64,000 nt of DNA from Nostoc sp. KVJ3 (GTDB taxonomy: Bacteria; Cyanobacteriota; Cyanobacteriia; Cyanobacteriales; Nostocaceae): contig NZ_WWFG01000002.1 in the NCBI RefSeq assembly GCF_026127265.1, positions 1,860,001 to 1,924,000 of the forward strand. Direction: 5' to 3'. A program made the position numbers and the translations under genes. The notes below the pieces were generated by a model. It saw nothing but the letters and a program-made list of their open reading frames with translations, was not told where the DNA came from and did not search any database. This document shows positions 27,404 through 35,657 of this stretch, piece by piece (positions within the stretch are counted from its first letter, which is position 1; each line of letters starts with the position of its first letter).

Positions 27404-28339
27404 TCATTTGCCCGCGCTTTGCGCCTTTTTCTTAAATTCAAATTTTACATCAGTTAGTTTTTCCGATACAACCCATAGTTTTTTGGCGATCGCTTTGTCT
27501 TTGGATAATTCGTTCGTTTCGACTTTTATTGGATAGCCGCGCATCTCCATAAACCCATTGGGGCCGAAATATTCTGCGCCTTTTAAGCCTGTTTCGATTG
27601 CCGCCCGCAGAGTTGGTAATGCGCCCATCGTGATGTCTTGGGCAAGGATGCCGTTGAGATATGTCACAATGCCACCCGCAGTTCTCTGCAATTCGGTTGC
27701 TGTCCAGCCCGGATGCGAGGCGGTTACAAGTGTGTCGATACCGTTATCTTTTAGTTTTCGGTCGAGTTCGTAGGTAAAAAAGATGTTGGCAAGTTTGCTG
27801 TCGCCGTAGGCTTTCCATTTGGCATAACTTCTCTTTTCCCAATTCAAATCATCAAAATCTATTTTGCCCATACTATGTGCGCCGCTCGAAACATTGACAA
27901 TTCGTGAGCCTTCGGTACCGATCAAAAGTTCCAAAAGCTGTCCCGTCAAAGCAAAATGTCCGAGATGATTAGTGCCGAACTGCAATTCAAAACCGTCCGT
28001 CGTTTTTGAATACGGCGGAATCATCACACCCGCATTATTAATCAGTAAATCCAGACGCAAATAATTTTTCTGAAAGTTTTCAGCGAAATTTTTAACTGAT
28101 GCTAAATTCGCCAAATCAAGTTCCATCACCTTTACGTCGGCATCTTGATTCTGTTGAAGAATTTTTGCCAATGCCTTGTTTCCTTTGTCCAAATTGCGAA
28201 CCGCAATGATTACAGACGCTTGTTTATTAGCTAAAACCCGCGCTGTTTCATAACCGATGCCGCTACTCGAACCCGTTACAATTGCTACTCTTCCTTTTTG
28301 ACTCGGAATATTTTCCACGTTCCATTTTTGATTTTTCAT
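27404..28339 (-). CDS. Short-chain dehydrogenase/reductase, retinol-dehydrogenase-like
   Basis: The 311-residue SDR shows Thr-Gly-Ser-Ser-Ser-Gly-Ile-Gly at about 22-29, Asn-Asn-Ala-Gly-Val near 103, Ser-Ser-Gly-Ala-His near 151 and Tyr-Gly-Asp-Ser-Lys near 178-182. The order and spacing resemble the retinol dehydrogenase/WW-oxidoreductase-like group. The start follows a good TAGGAG ribosome site. An operator-like sequence at 28359-28378 lies just upstream and matches one before the neighbouring tetR gene, so the TetR protein probably represses this enzyme. The wording of the sequence differs from its neighbours (fewer HIP1 sites, Lys-rich proteins), suggesting acquisition by transfer. Confidence 0.88.
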   Translation of the reverse strand: MKNQKWNVENIPSQKGRVAIVTGSSSGIGYETARVLANKQASVIIAVRNLDKGNKALAKILQQNQDADVKVMELDLANLASVKNFAENFQKNYLRLDLLINNAGVMIPPYSKTTDGFELQFGTNHLGHFALTGQLLELLIGTEGSRIVNVSSGAHSMGKIDFDDLNWEKRSYAKWKAYGDSKLANIFFTYELDRKLKDNGIDTLVTASHPGWTATELQRTAGGIVTYLNGILAQDITMGALPTLRAAIETGLKGAEYFGPNGFMEMRGYPIKVETNELSKDKAIAKKLWVVSEKLTDVKFEFKKKAQSAGK

Positions 28340-28358
28340 TTTATTTACTCCTACTTAA

Positions 28359-28378
28359 TTAATCGAATGTTCATTTAA
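28359..28378. promoter_or_regulatory. Predicted TetR operator, copy 2 (upstream of SDR)
   Basis: TTAATCGAATGTTCATTTAA is an imperfect palindrome that matches the site at 28981-29000 (read on the opposite strand) in 16 of 20 positions, sharing CGAATGTTC-TTTA. It lies 20 bases before the SDR start. Confidence 0.65.
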
Positions 28379-28397
28379 TTAACTATCAAAAAAAGAA

Positions 28398-28970
28398 TTA
28401 ATTCGTTATTGCATCCCACGCAATTTTATAGGTGGTTTCTAACATTTTTTCGTCCAAAATCAAAGCACCACTAAAATGCTCTTTTATCAATCCAGTCAGA
28501 GGCGCAAAGGTAAAAGCGGTAAAAATTTCCAGGGGAATATCCTTAAAAACTTTCTCCTCTTTACCGCGATTGAACAAATCTAGCATTGGCTTGAAATAGC
28601 TCAAAGTTTCATCTTTGCAAATGCGGTCAACCATCGGTGAATTAGCAAATTGCTCCGTAAAAGCAAATCTGACCGGATTTTTAATCGCGTATTGATAATA
28701 ATTATTCCAGATAATTTTAAAGGCTTTTTCCACCGATAGGTTCTGGTTGACACCTTTCAAAATTTCTGCACTCATTTCCTGCTTCACGAACAAATATATT
28801 TTATTGAGAAGGTTTTCTTTGTTTTCAAAATAGACATATATCGTCGCGGGCGAAACATTCGCGGTTTTGGCAATTTTCGACATCGAAGTATCAGCAAAAC
28901 CATTTGCAGTAATCAGTTCGATTGCCGCATCACAGATTGCTTGATTTTTTTTGTCGTCTTTGTGCCTCAT
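28398..28970 (-). CDS. TetR/AcrR family transcriptional regulator
   Basis: The 190-residue protein has an N-terminal TetR helix-turn-helix at about residues 8-55: Ala-Ile-Glu-Leu-Ile near 16, then Thr-Ser-Met-Ser-Lys-Ile-Ala and Ser-Pro-Ala-Thr-Ile-Tyr-Val-Tyr-Phe-Glu-Asn-Lys. A helical ligand-binding domain follows. It precedes the SDR gene on the same strand by 58 bases. Matching palindromes stand before both genes, so it probably represses itself and the SDR until a ligand, perhaps the SDR substrate, is bound. Both proteins look unlike typical Nostoc proteins, which suggests horizontal gain of the pair. Confidence 0.9.
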   Translation of the reverse strand: MRHKDDKKNQAICDAAIELITANGFADTSMSKIAKTANVSPATIYVYFENKENLLNKIYLFVKQEMSAEILKGVNQNLSVEKAFKIIWNNYYQYAIKNPVRFAFTEQFANSPMVDRICKDETLSYFKPMLDLFNRGKEEKVFKDIPLEIFTAFTFAPLTGLIKEHFSGALILDEKMLETTYKIAWDAITN

Positions 28971-29531
28971 AAATTCTATAATAAACGAACATTCGGTTAT
29001 TGTCCAGTGAATAATTTTAGTGCAATTTAAAGGACTATTAGCTTAACAGACTTGTACTGAGCGCAGTCGAAGTACAAGTCTGTTACCACTTCCCTACGGG
29101 ACGCTACGCGAACGCGGAAGCAAGCTACGCTATATTTAACGTGAGTGTCCAACGGACACTCACATTAATTTATGTAAATTACGCATAGTTTCATCCCAAA
29201 TGCAATAGTTAGGGAAAAACACCCTGATAGCATTTGTCAGAAGTTAGTGTGTTTAAGTTGAAGCGATCGCTTCGAGATGAGCATTTGGGATACTGGACTA
29301 CCAGAGCTACTATCTGTAGGGTAACTAAATGTACAGCGACACAGAGAAAATATGGCGCATAGTACAGGAGTATAGAACATATTTTATAGTAACTATGGCG
29401 TAAACTTTTTCAACATAGATACACGACACTAGTTATAATTTCCTATAAGTTGAAAAAACTCTTAAGATTTAGCGTAATCAATACGCTTTTCTCAGACCGA
29501 CTAGCTGACAACCACATTAGGAGGACTATCT
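28971..29531. other. Intergenic region with operator and two perfect hairpins
   Basis: Besides the operator at 28981-29000, a 15-bp perfect stem joins 29044-29058 (TAACAGACTTGTACT) to 29071-29085 around gagcgcagtcga. A second, GTGAGTGTCC (29141-29150), pairs with 29154-29163 around AAC. No T-runs follow. The rest should hold the promoter of fbaA; no gene is visible. Confidence 0.6.
28981..29000. promoter_or_regulatory. Predicted TetR operator, copy 1 (upstream of tetR)
   Basis: ATAAACGAACATTCGGTTAT has 9-base arms (one mismatch) around a central CA. It lies 10 bases upstream of the tetR ATG and matches the site before the SDR gene, as expected for an autoregulated TetR pair. Confidence 0.7.
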
Positions 29532-30611
29532 ATGGCGCTTGTACCACTGCGGCTGCTGTTGGATCACGCAGCTGAAAACGGTTACGGCATCCCAGCTTTT
29601 AACGTTAACAATTTAGAGCAGATTCAGGCAATCCTGAAGGCTGCTGTCGAGACAGATAGCCCCGTAATTTTGCAAGCTTCTCGTGGCGCTCGTGCTTATG
29701 CAGGAGAAAACTTCTTGCGCCACCTGATTTTGGCGGCGGTAGAAACCTATCCTCATATTCCCATTGTCATGCACCAAGATCATGGGAATGCTCCCGCTAC
29801 CTGCTACTCAGCAATTAAGAACAACTTCACCAGCGTCATGATGGATGGTTCTTTAGAAGCTGATGCTAAAACCCCCGCTAGCTTTGAATACAACGTCAAT
29901 GTTACCCGCGAAGTTGTCAACGTAGCTCATGCTTTGGGTGTCAGCGTTGAAGGTGAACTCGGTTGTTTGGGTTCTCTAGAAACTGGTGCTGGCGAAGCTG
30001 AAGATGGTCATGGGTTTGAAGGTACACTCGACCATTCACAACTGTTAACTGATCCCGATGAAGCTGTTGACTTTGTAGAAGCAACCCAAGTAGATGCTTT
30101 GGCTGTTGCCATTGGCACAAGCCACGGTGCTTACAAGTTTACCCGCAAGCCGACTGGTGAAATTTTGGCCATCAGCCGCATTGAAGAAATTCACCGCCGT
30201 CTGCCTAACACCCACTTGGTAATGCACGGTTCCTCTTCTGTACCAGAAGATTTGCTTGCACTGATTAACCAGTATGGTGGTGCAATTCCTGAAACCTACG
30301 GTGTACCTGTAGAAGAAATCCAAAAAGGTATTAAGAGTGGTGTACGCAAAGTAAACATCGACACCGACAACCGTTTGGCTATTACTGCTGCTGTCCGTGA
30401 AGCTTTGGCTAAAAAACCAGAGGAGTTTGACCCCCGTCACTTCCTCAAGCCTTCTATTACATACATGCAGAAGGTTTGTGCTGAACGCTATCAACAATTT
30501 GGCACAGCCGGCAACGCAAGCAAGATTAAACAAATTTCTTTGGAAGATTTTGCTGCTAAGTATGCTAAAGGTGAACTTAACGTTGTCACCAAAGCTGCTG
30601 CTAAAGTTTAA
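29532..30611 (+). CDS. fbaA: Fructose-bisphosphate aldolase, class II (Calvin cycle type)
   Basis: The 359-residue zinc-dependent aldolase condenses dihydroxyacetone phosphate with glyceraldehyde-3-phosphate or erythrose-4-phosphate in the Calvin cycle and glycolysis. Metal-site motifs are visible: Met-His-Gln-Asp-His-Gly near residues 79-84, Gly-Thr-Ser-His-Gly-Ala-Tyr-Lys near 197-204 and Met-His-Gly-Ser-Ser-Ser near 234-239, then Asn-Ile-Asp-Thr-Asp near 277. The start follows TAGGAGG 8 bases upstream, a strong ribosome site fitting high expression. Two stem-loops downstream end the transcript. The gene is monocistronic. Confidence 0.97.
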   Translation: MALVPLRLLLDHAAENGYGIPAFNVNNLEQIQAILKAAVETDSPVILQASRGARAYAGENFLRHLILAAVETYPHIPIVMHQDHGNAPATCYSAIKNNFTSVMMDGSLEADAKTPASFEYNVNVTREVVNVAHALGVSVEGELGCLGSLETGAGEAEDGHGFEGTLDHSQLLTDPDEAVDFVEATQVDALAVAIGTSHGAYKFTRKPTGEILAISRIEEIHRRLPNTHLVMHGSSSVPEDLLALINQYGGAIPETYGVPVEEIQKGIKSGVRKVNIDTDNRLAITAAVREALAKKPEEFDPRHFLKPSITYMQKVCAERYQQFGTAGNASKIKQISLEDFAAKYAKGELNVVTKAAAKV

Positions 30612-30628
30612 TTTTGACAACAAATAAA

Positions 30629-30710
30629 TAGGGGCAGGGTGCTACTATGCCCCTAAAAAACTTAGTATTTTAATGTTGTCAGAAACCGGGTAAACACCCG
30701 GTTTTTTATT
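30629..30710 (+). terminator. Double terminator of fbaA
   Basis: The first hairpin pairs TAGGGGCA (30629-30636) with 30648-30655 and is followed by AAAAAA on this strand. The second pairs AAACCGGGT (30683-30691) with 30696-30704 around AAAC and is followed by a T-rich run, an intrinsic terminator reading forward. Confidence 0.88.
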
Positions 30711-30790
30711 TTATTCGTTAGGGCTGGGCATTGGGCATTGGGTATTAGTTCTTTCTTCCCCTACTCCCCCTACTCCCCACTCCCCACTCC

Positions 30791-31603
30791 CTAGAACACC
30801 CGATGCTGTAAAGAGGGCATTTGACGACGGACTTGTTCGAGCCTAGTAGGTTTGATTTCTGCGATCGCAATTCCCGGTTTTTCTCCAGCATCGGCTAAAA
30901 TTACACCCCAGGGGTCAATAATCACGGCGTGTCCGTGAGTTAATCGACGGGCGTAGTTGTTCCCTGTTTGGGCAGGAGCAATGACGTAGGCGGTATTTTC
31001 GATGGCTCTGGCTTGTAGTAGCACTTGCCAGTGGTCTTTGCCAGTAAAGGCGGTAAAGGCAGCAGGAATAAAGATAACATCAGCCCCCTTGTCTGCCAAA
31101 TGACGGTACAGTTCCGGGAACCGGACATCATAACAAATAGAAAGCCCTAAATTACCGAGTTTTTCTGAAAAATACACCGGGGGTAGTTGCGTACCAGCTA
31201 CAACAGTGCTGGATTCGCGGTAAGTGTTACCGTCGGGGACATCGACATCAAATAGATGTACTTTGTAGTAACGGGCAAGTTCTTGACCGCTTGGATCGAT
31301 CAGTAAAGTGGTGTTATAAACTTTGCCTGTATTGTCTACAGGAAGTGGAAAGCTGCCGCCCAAGATCGTAATTTGAAAGCGTTGAGCCATTTTTTTGAGA
31401 AATTTTTCACTTTCAAGAGCGATCGCATCTCCTTGTGCAAGTTTATCTTTTTCTTCTCCCATATAGGAAAAGTTTTCTGGCAAGCCTACCAATTCAGCAC
31501 CTTGACGCACGGCAAGCTCGATTAATTCTTCTGCCTGAGTCAAATTTTTGTGTAGATTGGACACACTTGTCAATTGAATAGCGGCGGCTAAATAAGACTT
31601 CAT
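30791..31603 (-). CDS. Carbon-nitrogen hydrolase (Nit1-like, possible deaminated-glutathione amidase)
   Basis: The 270-residue protein has the full nitrilase-superfamily catalytic triad: Glu43 in Leu-Pro-Glu-Asn-Phe, Lys114 in Tyr-Tyr-Lys-Val-His-Leu-Phe, and Cys157 in Ser-Ile-Cys-Tyr-Asp-Val-Arg-Phe-Pro-Glu. The last motif and the length match the Nit1/NitFhit amidase branch, whose members hydrolyse deaminated glutathione as metabolite repair. That function is a family inference; other amidases of the branch cannot be excluded. It is cytoplasmic and transcribed alone, tail to tail with fbaA, with heptad repeats (near 30725-30785) between them. Confidence 0.88.
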   Translation of the reverse strand: MKSYLAAAIQLTSVSNLHKNLTQAEELIELAVRQGAELVGLPENFSYMGEEKDKLAQGDAIALESEKFLKKMAQRFQITILGGSFPLPVDNTGKVYNTTLLIDPSGQELARYYKVHLFDVDVPDGNTYRESSTVVAGTQLPPVYFSEKLGNLGLSICYDVRFPELYRHLADKGADVIFIPAAFTAFTGKDHWQVLLQARAIENTAYVIAPAQTGNNYARRLTHGHAVIIDPWGVILADAGEKPGIAIAEIKPTRLEQVRRQMPSLQHRVF

Positions 31604-32188
31604 AGATTCAACAACGAACAGTTGATTTATGGAAGATAGATTATCAAAATATATCGCTACTTCAACATCTATGGAACTTAATTAGAAATACTTCTGCCAA
31701 GATTTTCTTTAACAGACTTGTTTTATTGCTGATTTAAATATTATTTTTGGTTCTGATGTCAGGGAGTTGTTTTTGAGATAGAAATCCCTAAAAATCTTCT
31801 TAAACTCTATAAAACGGTTAAGTAAGTGGGTGTGAAAATTTATAACTATGTCATTGCGAACGGAGCGTAAAGCCTTCGGCATAGCTTCGCTTAACGCGGT
31901 AGCGTCTCGTAGAGATAGCTAAGTGAAGCATAAGTCCTTCGGACACGCTTCGCGAACGCAAGAGTTTAGGCAATTTTATATTTCGTTACATAGTTAGGTT
32001 TATTTGAGCCAACCTACTTATAAAACCCCTGCACCTTGTACCTGGTAAACCCAGTCGGTGACAAGTTGATACAAATATAAACAAGTTGAAGAAACGAGAA
32101 ATTCGCGCATCTCAAACTTGTTTATAAAAATTAACCTAAAGTGAGAACAACGTCGATAACTCAAGAGGATTTTATTGCCGATTGAGTT
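31604..32188. other. Intergenic region with a repeat-derived element
   Basis: TAACTATGT (31843-31851) and its reverse complement at 31988-31996 frame about 150 bases rich in small inverted pieces such as GCCTTCGGC and TCCTTCGGA. This looks like a dispersed palindromic element. No gene is visible elsewhere in the gap. Confidence 0.5.
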
Positions 32189-32512
32189 TCAAAGATACTT
32201 TTCGAGAGTGGAAGCTAATGTACTTTTAGGTACAGCACCCACCACCATATCGACTTTTTGTCCACCCTTAAAAATCATTAATGTGGGAATGCTGCGGATG
32301 CCATACTGACTAGCAACATTAGGATTTTCATCTGTATTGACTTTGACGACCTTGATTTGACCTTTGTACTGTTCGGAGATTTCATCAACAACAGGGGCTA
32401 CCATACGGCATGGTCCGCACCAGGGTGCCCAAAAGTCAACTAAAACGGGTACATCGCTGTCGAGTACTTCTTGCTTGAAACTAGAATCGGTAACTTGTGC
32501 GGCTGTTGACAT
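32189..32512 (-). CDS. trxA: Thioredoxin (m-type)
   Basis: I choose the ATG at 32512, giving 107 residues, over an upstream in-frame TTG at 32530, because Met-Ser-Thr-Ala-Ala-Gln-Val matches the usual cyanobacterial N-terminus. The active site Trp-Cys-Gly-Pro-Cys is at residues 31-35, with the cis-proline in Ile-Pro-Thr-Leu near 74. Thioredoxin passes reducing power from ferredoxin- or NADPH-thioredoxin reductase to Calvin-cycle and other enzymes; the thioredoxin-dependent PAPS reductase CysH is also in this window. The yfr1 sRNA gene and guaB lie upstream on the same strand in the conserved order guaB-yfr1-trxA. Confidence 0.97.
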   Translation of the reverse strand: MSTAAQVTDSSFKQEVLDSDVPVLVDFWAPWCGPCRMVAPVVDEISEQYKGQIKVVKVNTDENPNVASQYGIRSIPTLMIFKGGQKVDMVVGAVPKSTLASTLEKYL

Positions 32513-32530
32513 GCCTAAAACCTTCGCCAA

Positions 32531-32877
32531 TAATATCTGAGCTTGGTGAAAATTCTACCATAGCAAAAACCTCAGCCTAGAAGTGCGAGGATGTACATTT
32601 GCAAAGAAGCTCTAGAATTTATTTACAATACATAAGGAACCGCCCGAACAATAGTCCGGGCGGAGTGTGGTGTGAGGAGTGAACGGAAACATGCGTCTCC
32701 GCTATCTCTATTGTAGGCGACATATCGAGTTTTTCGAGCAATTGTTTGGAGGCTGGAAAAATTTATTGAAGGATTGGGAATTGGGAATTGGGCATTGGGC
32801 ATTGGGGAAGAAACTTGTTAAATAATTCCCCCCATCTCCCTCATCTCCCTTGTCCCCGACTGCCCCATGCCCAAATT
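32531..32877. other. Intergenic region holding yfr1 and heptad repeats
   Basis: The yfr1 gene occupies about 32634-32702. The stretch 32775-32870 consists of GGGCATT- and CTCCCTC-type heptamers next to the 3' end of guaB. Nothing else is visible. Confidence 0.6.
32634..32702 (-). ncRNA. yfr1: Yfr1 small RNA
   Basis: Read on the reverse strand, the RNA has a 5' hairpin GGAGAC-GCAT-GTTTCC (32700-32685). The unpaired ultraconserved motif ACTCCTCACAC (32680-32670) follows, then the 3' stem CCGCCCG/CGGGCGG (32663-32657 with 32646-32640). This is the defining layout of Yfr1. The position between guaB and trxA is also the conserved one. A -10-like TACAAT (32715-32710) places the start near 32702. 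In Prochlorococcus Yfr1 represses outer-membrane porin mRNAs through this motif; targets here are unknown. Both ends are estimates. Confidence 0.93.
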
Positions 32878-34041
32878 TTATTTCCCCATACCTAATTGTT
32901 GAGCTTTTTGGTAAACTTTACCCTCTGTTAATAAAGAAGGCGCAATTACAACTTCTACTTGCTGCATTTCTTTAATATTTTTGGCTCCTAAAGTACCCAT
33001 ACTTGTCTTTAAGGCTCCTAAAAGATTGTGAGTGCCATCATCTAACCCTGCTGGGCCAATGAGTATTTGCTCTAGGGTACCAGTGGTGGCAACGCGAATG
33101 CGAGTACCACGAGGCAACACCGGGCTGGGAGTAGCCATACCCCAGTGATAACCCCGTCCTGGGGCTTCAGCGGCTCTAGCAAAGGGAGAACCAATCATCA
33201 CACCATCGGCACCACAAGCGATGCATTTACAAATGTCGCCGCCAGTAATTAAACCGCCATCAGCAATAATGGGGATATAGTTGCCAGTTTCCTTGTAGTA
33301 ATCATCTCGTGCTGCGGCACAGTCTGCGATCGCAGTTGCCTGTGGCACACCCACACCCAACACGCCACGGGAGGTACAAGCTGCACCAGGGCCAATTCCT
33401 ACCAGTACCCCAGCCGCCCCAGCTTTCAACAAATTCAACGTCACTTCGTAAGTCACGCAATTCCCCAACACCACGGGGATGGGCATGGAACGACAAAATT
33501 CTGCTAAATCAAGTGGTACTAAAGATTCTGGTGACAGATGTGCAGTAGAAACTACCGTAGCTTGCACAAAAAATAAATCCGCCCCAGCTTTGGCCACCGC
33601 CTCACCATATTTACTTGCACCGGCTGGAGTTGCGCTTACCGCCGCAATGCCACCTTGTTGTTTAATTTCCTGAATACGTTGTTCAATTAATTCTGGCTTT
33701 ATTGGTTCGGCATAGAGTTCTTGCATTAGGGAGACAAATTCATCTTTCCCCACAGAAGCAATCCGATCTAATATTGGCTCTGGGTCAACGTAGCGAGTGT
33801 GAATCCCTTCTAAATTGAGGACACCTAATGCTCCTAACTGTGACAAACGTACAGCCATGCGAACATCTACTACGCCATCCATCGCACTAGCAATTATCGG
33901 GATTTCTCGCTCAATATTGCCAATCCGCCACTTAGTATCTGCCAAACTGGGGTCTAGTGTTCTGTTACCAGGGACTAGAGCAATTTCGTCTATTCCGTAA
34001 GCTCTGCGAGCTATTTTTCCCCGCCCAAGTTGAATTTCCAC
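32878..34041 (-). CDS. guaB: IMP dehydrogenase, GuaB3-like (without CBS domains)
   Basis: The 387-residue protein is the compact IMP-dehydrogenase-type enzyme of cyanobacteria and actinobacteria, lacking the CBS pair of canonical 490-residue enzymes. The TIM-barrel signatures are visible: Gly-Pro-Gly-Ala-Ala-Cys-Thr-Ser-Arg near 217-225, with the catalytic-type cysteine near 222, then Ile-Ala-Asp-Gly-Gly-Leu near 258 and Gly-Cys/Ala-Asp-Gly-Val-Met-Ile-Gly near 276. It would oxidise IMP to XMP in GMP synthesis, although GuaB3 proteins are sometimes annotated only as IMPDH-related. It heads the conserved guaB-yfr1-trxA block. Confidence 0.92.
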   Translation of the reverse strand: MEIQLGRGKIARRAYGIDEIALVPGNRTLDPSLADTKWRIGNIEREIPIIASAMDGVVDVRMAVRLSQLGALGVLNLEGIHTRYVDPEPILDRIASVGKDEFVSLMQELYAEPIKPELIEQRIQEIKQQGGIAAVSATPAGASKYGEAVAKAGADLFFVQATVVSTAHLSPESLVPLDLAEFCRSMPIPVVLGNCVTYEVTLNLLKAGAAGVLVGIGPGAACTSRGVLGVGVPQATAIADCAAARDDYYKETGNYIPIIADGGLITGGDICKCIACGADGVMIGSPFARAAEAPGRGYHWGMATPSPVLPRGTRIRVATTGTLEQILIGPAGLDDGTHNLLGALKTSMGTLGAKNIKEMQQVEVVIAPSLLTEGKVYQKAQQLGMGK

Positions 34042-34384
34042 GCTTTAACTTTTTTTCAAATCTGTTTAAGCTAGGGTATCAAATTGTGAGATAAGTTGGG
34101 GTGTTTTTTTTCCTGAACTACACAGGTAAATTCTAGTTACCCAAGTTGCTGCTCGAAATTTTAATGAACGTAATGTATTTACCAATCAACTAAATGAGCA
34201 AAAATTGTTAATCGGTTTTTATACTGTGTTGTTTGAGGGTTAGTGTTGCGCTAATTTTTCAGTAATTGTAGTTTCATGTGTCTGTTATTACCTTAGTTAG
34301 GATTGCCATTATTAGCATTATATTAATCGTCTTAACTTGCCTATATTGAGTTAAGTCAAGATCGTACAAATTCCCACTGATGAT
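34042..34384. other. Intergenic region, nothing identified
   Basis: This AT-rich stretch of 343 bases lies upstream of guaB (reverse strand) and downstream of the YdcF-like gene. I see no gene, strong hairpin or repeat. The guaB promoter should be here. Confidence 0.4.
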
Positions 34385-34954
34385 TTACCTTTTATTTTTA
34401 GCGGCATCCACACCAGTGTAACCAGTTGCTAACCAAAGTATGGCTCTCGCTCCATCGCGGATAGATTTTTCGATAGATTCAGGGGGTTTTTCTGAAGGAA
34501 CTGGCACAGGTTTTAAATAAATACCTCGACTACCCAAAATAATTTCGCCGATGACACAAGCCCGGCGCATGTGGAAGTCTGAAGTAATCAAATAAATGCT
34601 CTTGATGCCGCGAGCTTGCAAATCATCCACTAACGTAGTAAAATTAGTAACTGTATCTACGGCTTCATAGTCCAAGTGTAAACGTTTGGGATCAACACCA
34701 GCTTTGGTAAATACTCGTTGGGTGAATTTAGGTGGACTACCACCAGTAATCCAAATTGGTATATTTGGATGCTGGCGGACAAATTCAGCCGTAAACTTCT
34801 CTCGCTCTAAACGTCTCGTTGAACCACCCAACACTACAACTGCTTGCGGCTGTACAAATTGGTTTTGTACTTCTTTGTATCCCCACCAGATGATTAGTGG
34901 TAGAACAAAAGCCATAAAACGAAAAGATTTACCTGTAAACAGTAGCTTATTCAA
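34385..34954 (-). CDS. YdcF family (DUF218) protein with N-terminal membrane anchor
   Basis: The 189-residue protein has an N-terminal hydrophobic segment at about residues 10-26, probably a membrane anchor, and a DUF218 domain at about 36-180. The family pattern is visible: Val-Val-Leu-Gly-Gly-Ser near 40, Ile-Thr-Gly-Gly-Ser near 68, and Thr-Ser-Asp-Phe-His-Met-Arg-Arg near 123-130. Relatives include YdcF and SanA, linked to envelope or exopolysaccharide functions, but their biochemical activity is not settled. It is a single gene. Confidence 0.85.
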   Translation of the reverse strand: MNKLLFTGKSFRFMAFVLPLIIWWGYKEVQNQFVQPQAVVVLGGSTRRLEREKFTAEFVRQHPNIPIWITGGSPPKFTQRVFTKAGVDPKRLHLDYEAVDTVTNFTTLVDDLQARGIKSIYLITSDFHMRRACVIGEIILGSRGIYLKPVPVPSEKPPESIEKSIRDGARAILWLATGYTGVDAAKNKR

Positions 34955-35657
34955 GGCTCGATAACTTTTTTTACTGAGTCCAAACTTTCCTCTAGCTAGA
35001 AGAAAAACAATAATTGATAGTAGAGTAGCAAACTCCTCCTAAAACTGCCCAAATTTATATTTGGGTGATTTTCGTTTTTCAGCGCGATGAAGTCGTGCTT
35101 GAAGTTTTTCCTCTAATTGATGGATTATCCTAACCTGTATTGGAGAATCCATCAAAGGGGTCTAGCATTTTGGTGGATAACCCAATTTAGTAGAGACGTA
35201 AAGTCTTGCGCCTCTACACGCTGTATTTAATATAGTGAGACTATTGGTCAATTCATGATGGGTTAGACCCCTCACCCCTAAAACTCTAGTTTAGCCTTGC
35301 TTTCCCGCCCTGCAATGAATTGCGGGATAATAGCTAAAGTGCGTTGAAACGCACTAAAATTAAAGAAATTAAGATATGGCAATCCGATTTGATTTCTGAA
35401 ATTATTTGCGTAGGCTGGGAGTGGGGAATAGGTTAAGAAGCCTCTTTGAGTTGTACTGAGTTTTTTCAAAAATCAAATATGAGTCCTATAGATTGAGGTT
35501 GAAGATTTAGATACCCGATCAATTTGCCAAGAGTCTCATATAATTCAATACAGCTTAGTTAAGCCCAAATCCTTTGGTAAAGATATGTTAGCGTATCACG
35601 TCTCTACAGACCAAAAATCCTTAACCGAACTGTATTATCATATAATTGGCATCTATT
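34955..35657. other. Intergenic region with repeat-derived pieces
   Basis: No credible gene is visible in these 703 bases. Around 35193-35217 is a repeat-like GTAGAGACG...CCTCTACA stretch, and 35282-35360 contains a segment rich in CAATGAATTGC-like pieces. The MITE-like element at 35546-35637 lies just after the 3' end of sbcD on the reverse strand. Confidence 0.5.
35546..35637. mobile_element. MITE-like element (family A, copy 2)
   Basis: CAATACAGCTTAGTTAAG at 35546-35563 matches the reverse complement of 35620-35637 at 14 of 18 positions. The ends match those of 18283-18385, but the interior is different. It ends 20 bases before the stop side of sbcD. Confidence 0.65.

Noticed and set aside
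29044..29163. Two perfect hairpins as intrinsic terminators
   Set aside because: No gene ends nearby on either strand and no T-run follows, so they are listed only as hairpins in the intergenic region.
35278..35469. 63-codon reverse-strand open frame with Met start
   Set aside because: It covers repeat-derived sequence downstream of sbcD, has no hydrophobic or domain pattern, and no ribosome site.
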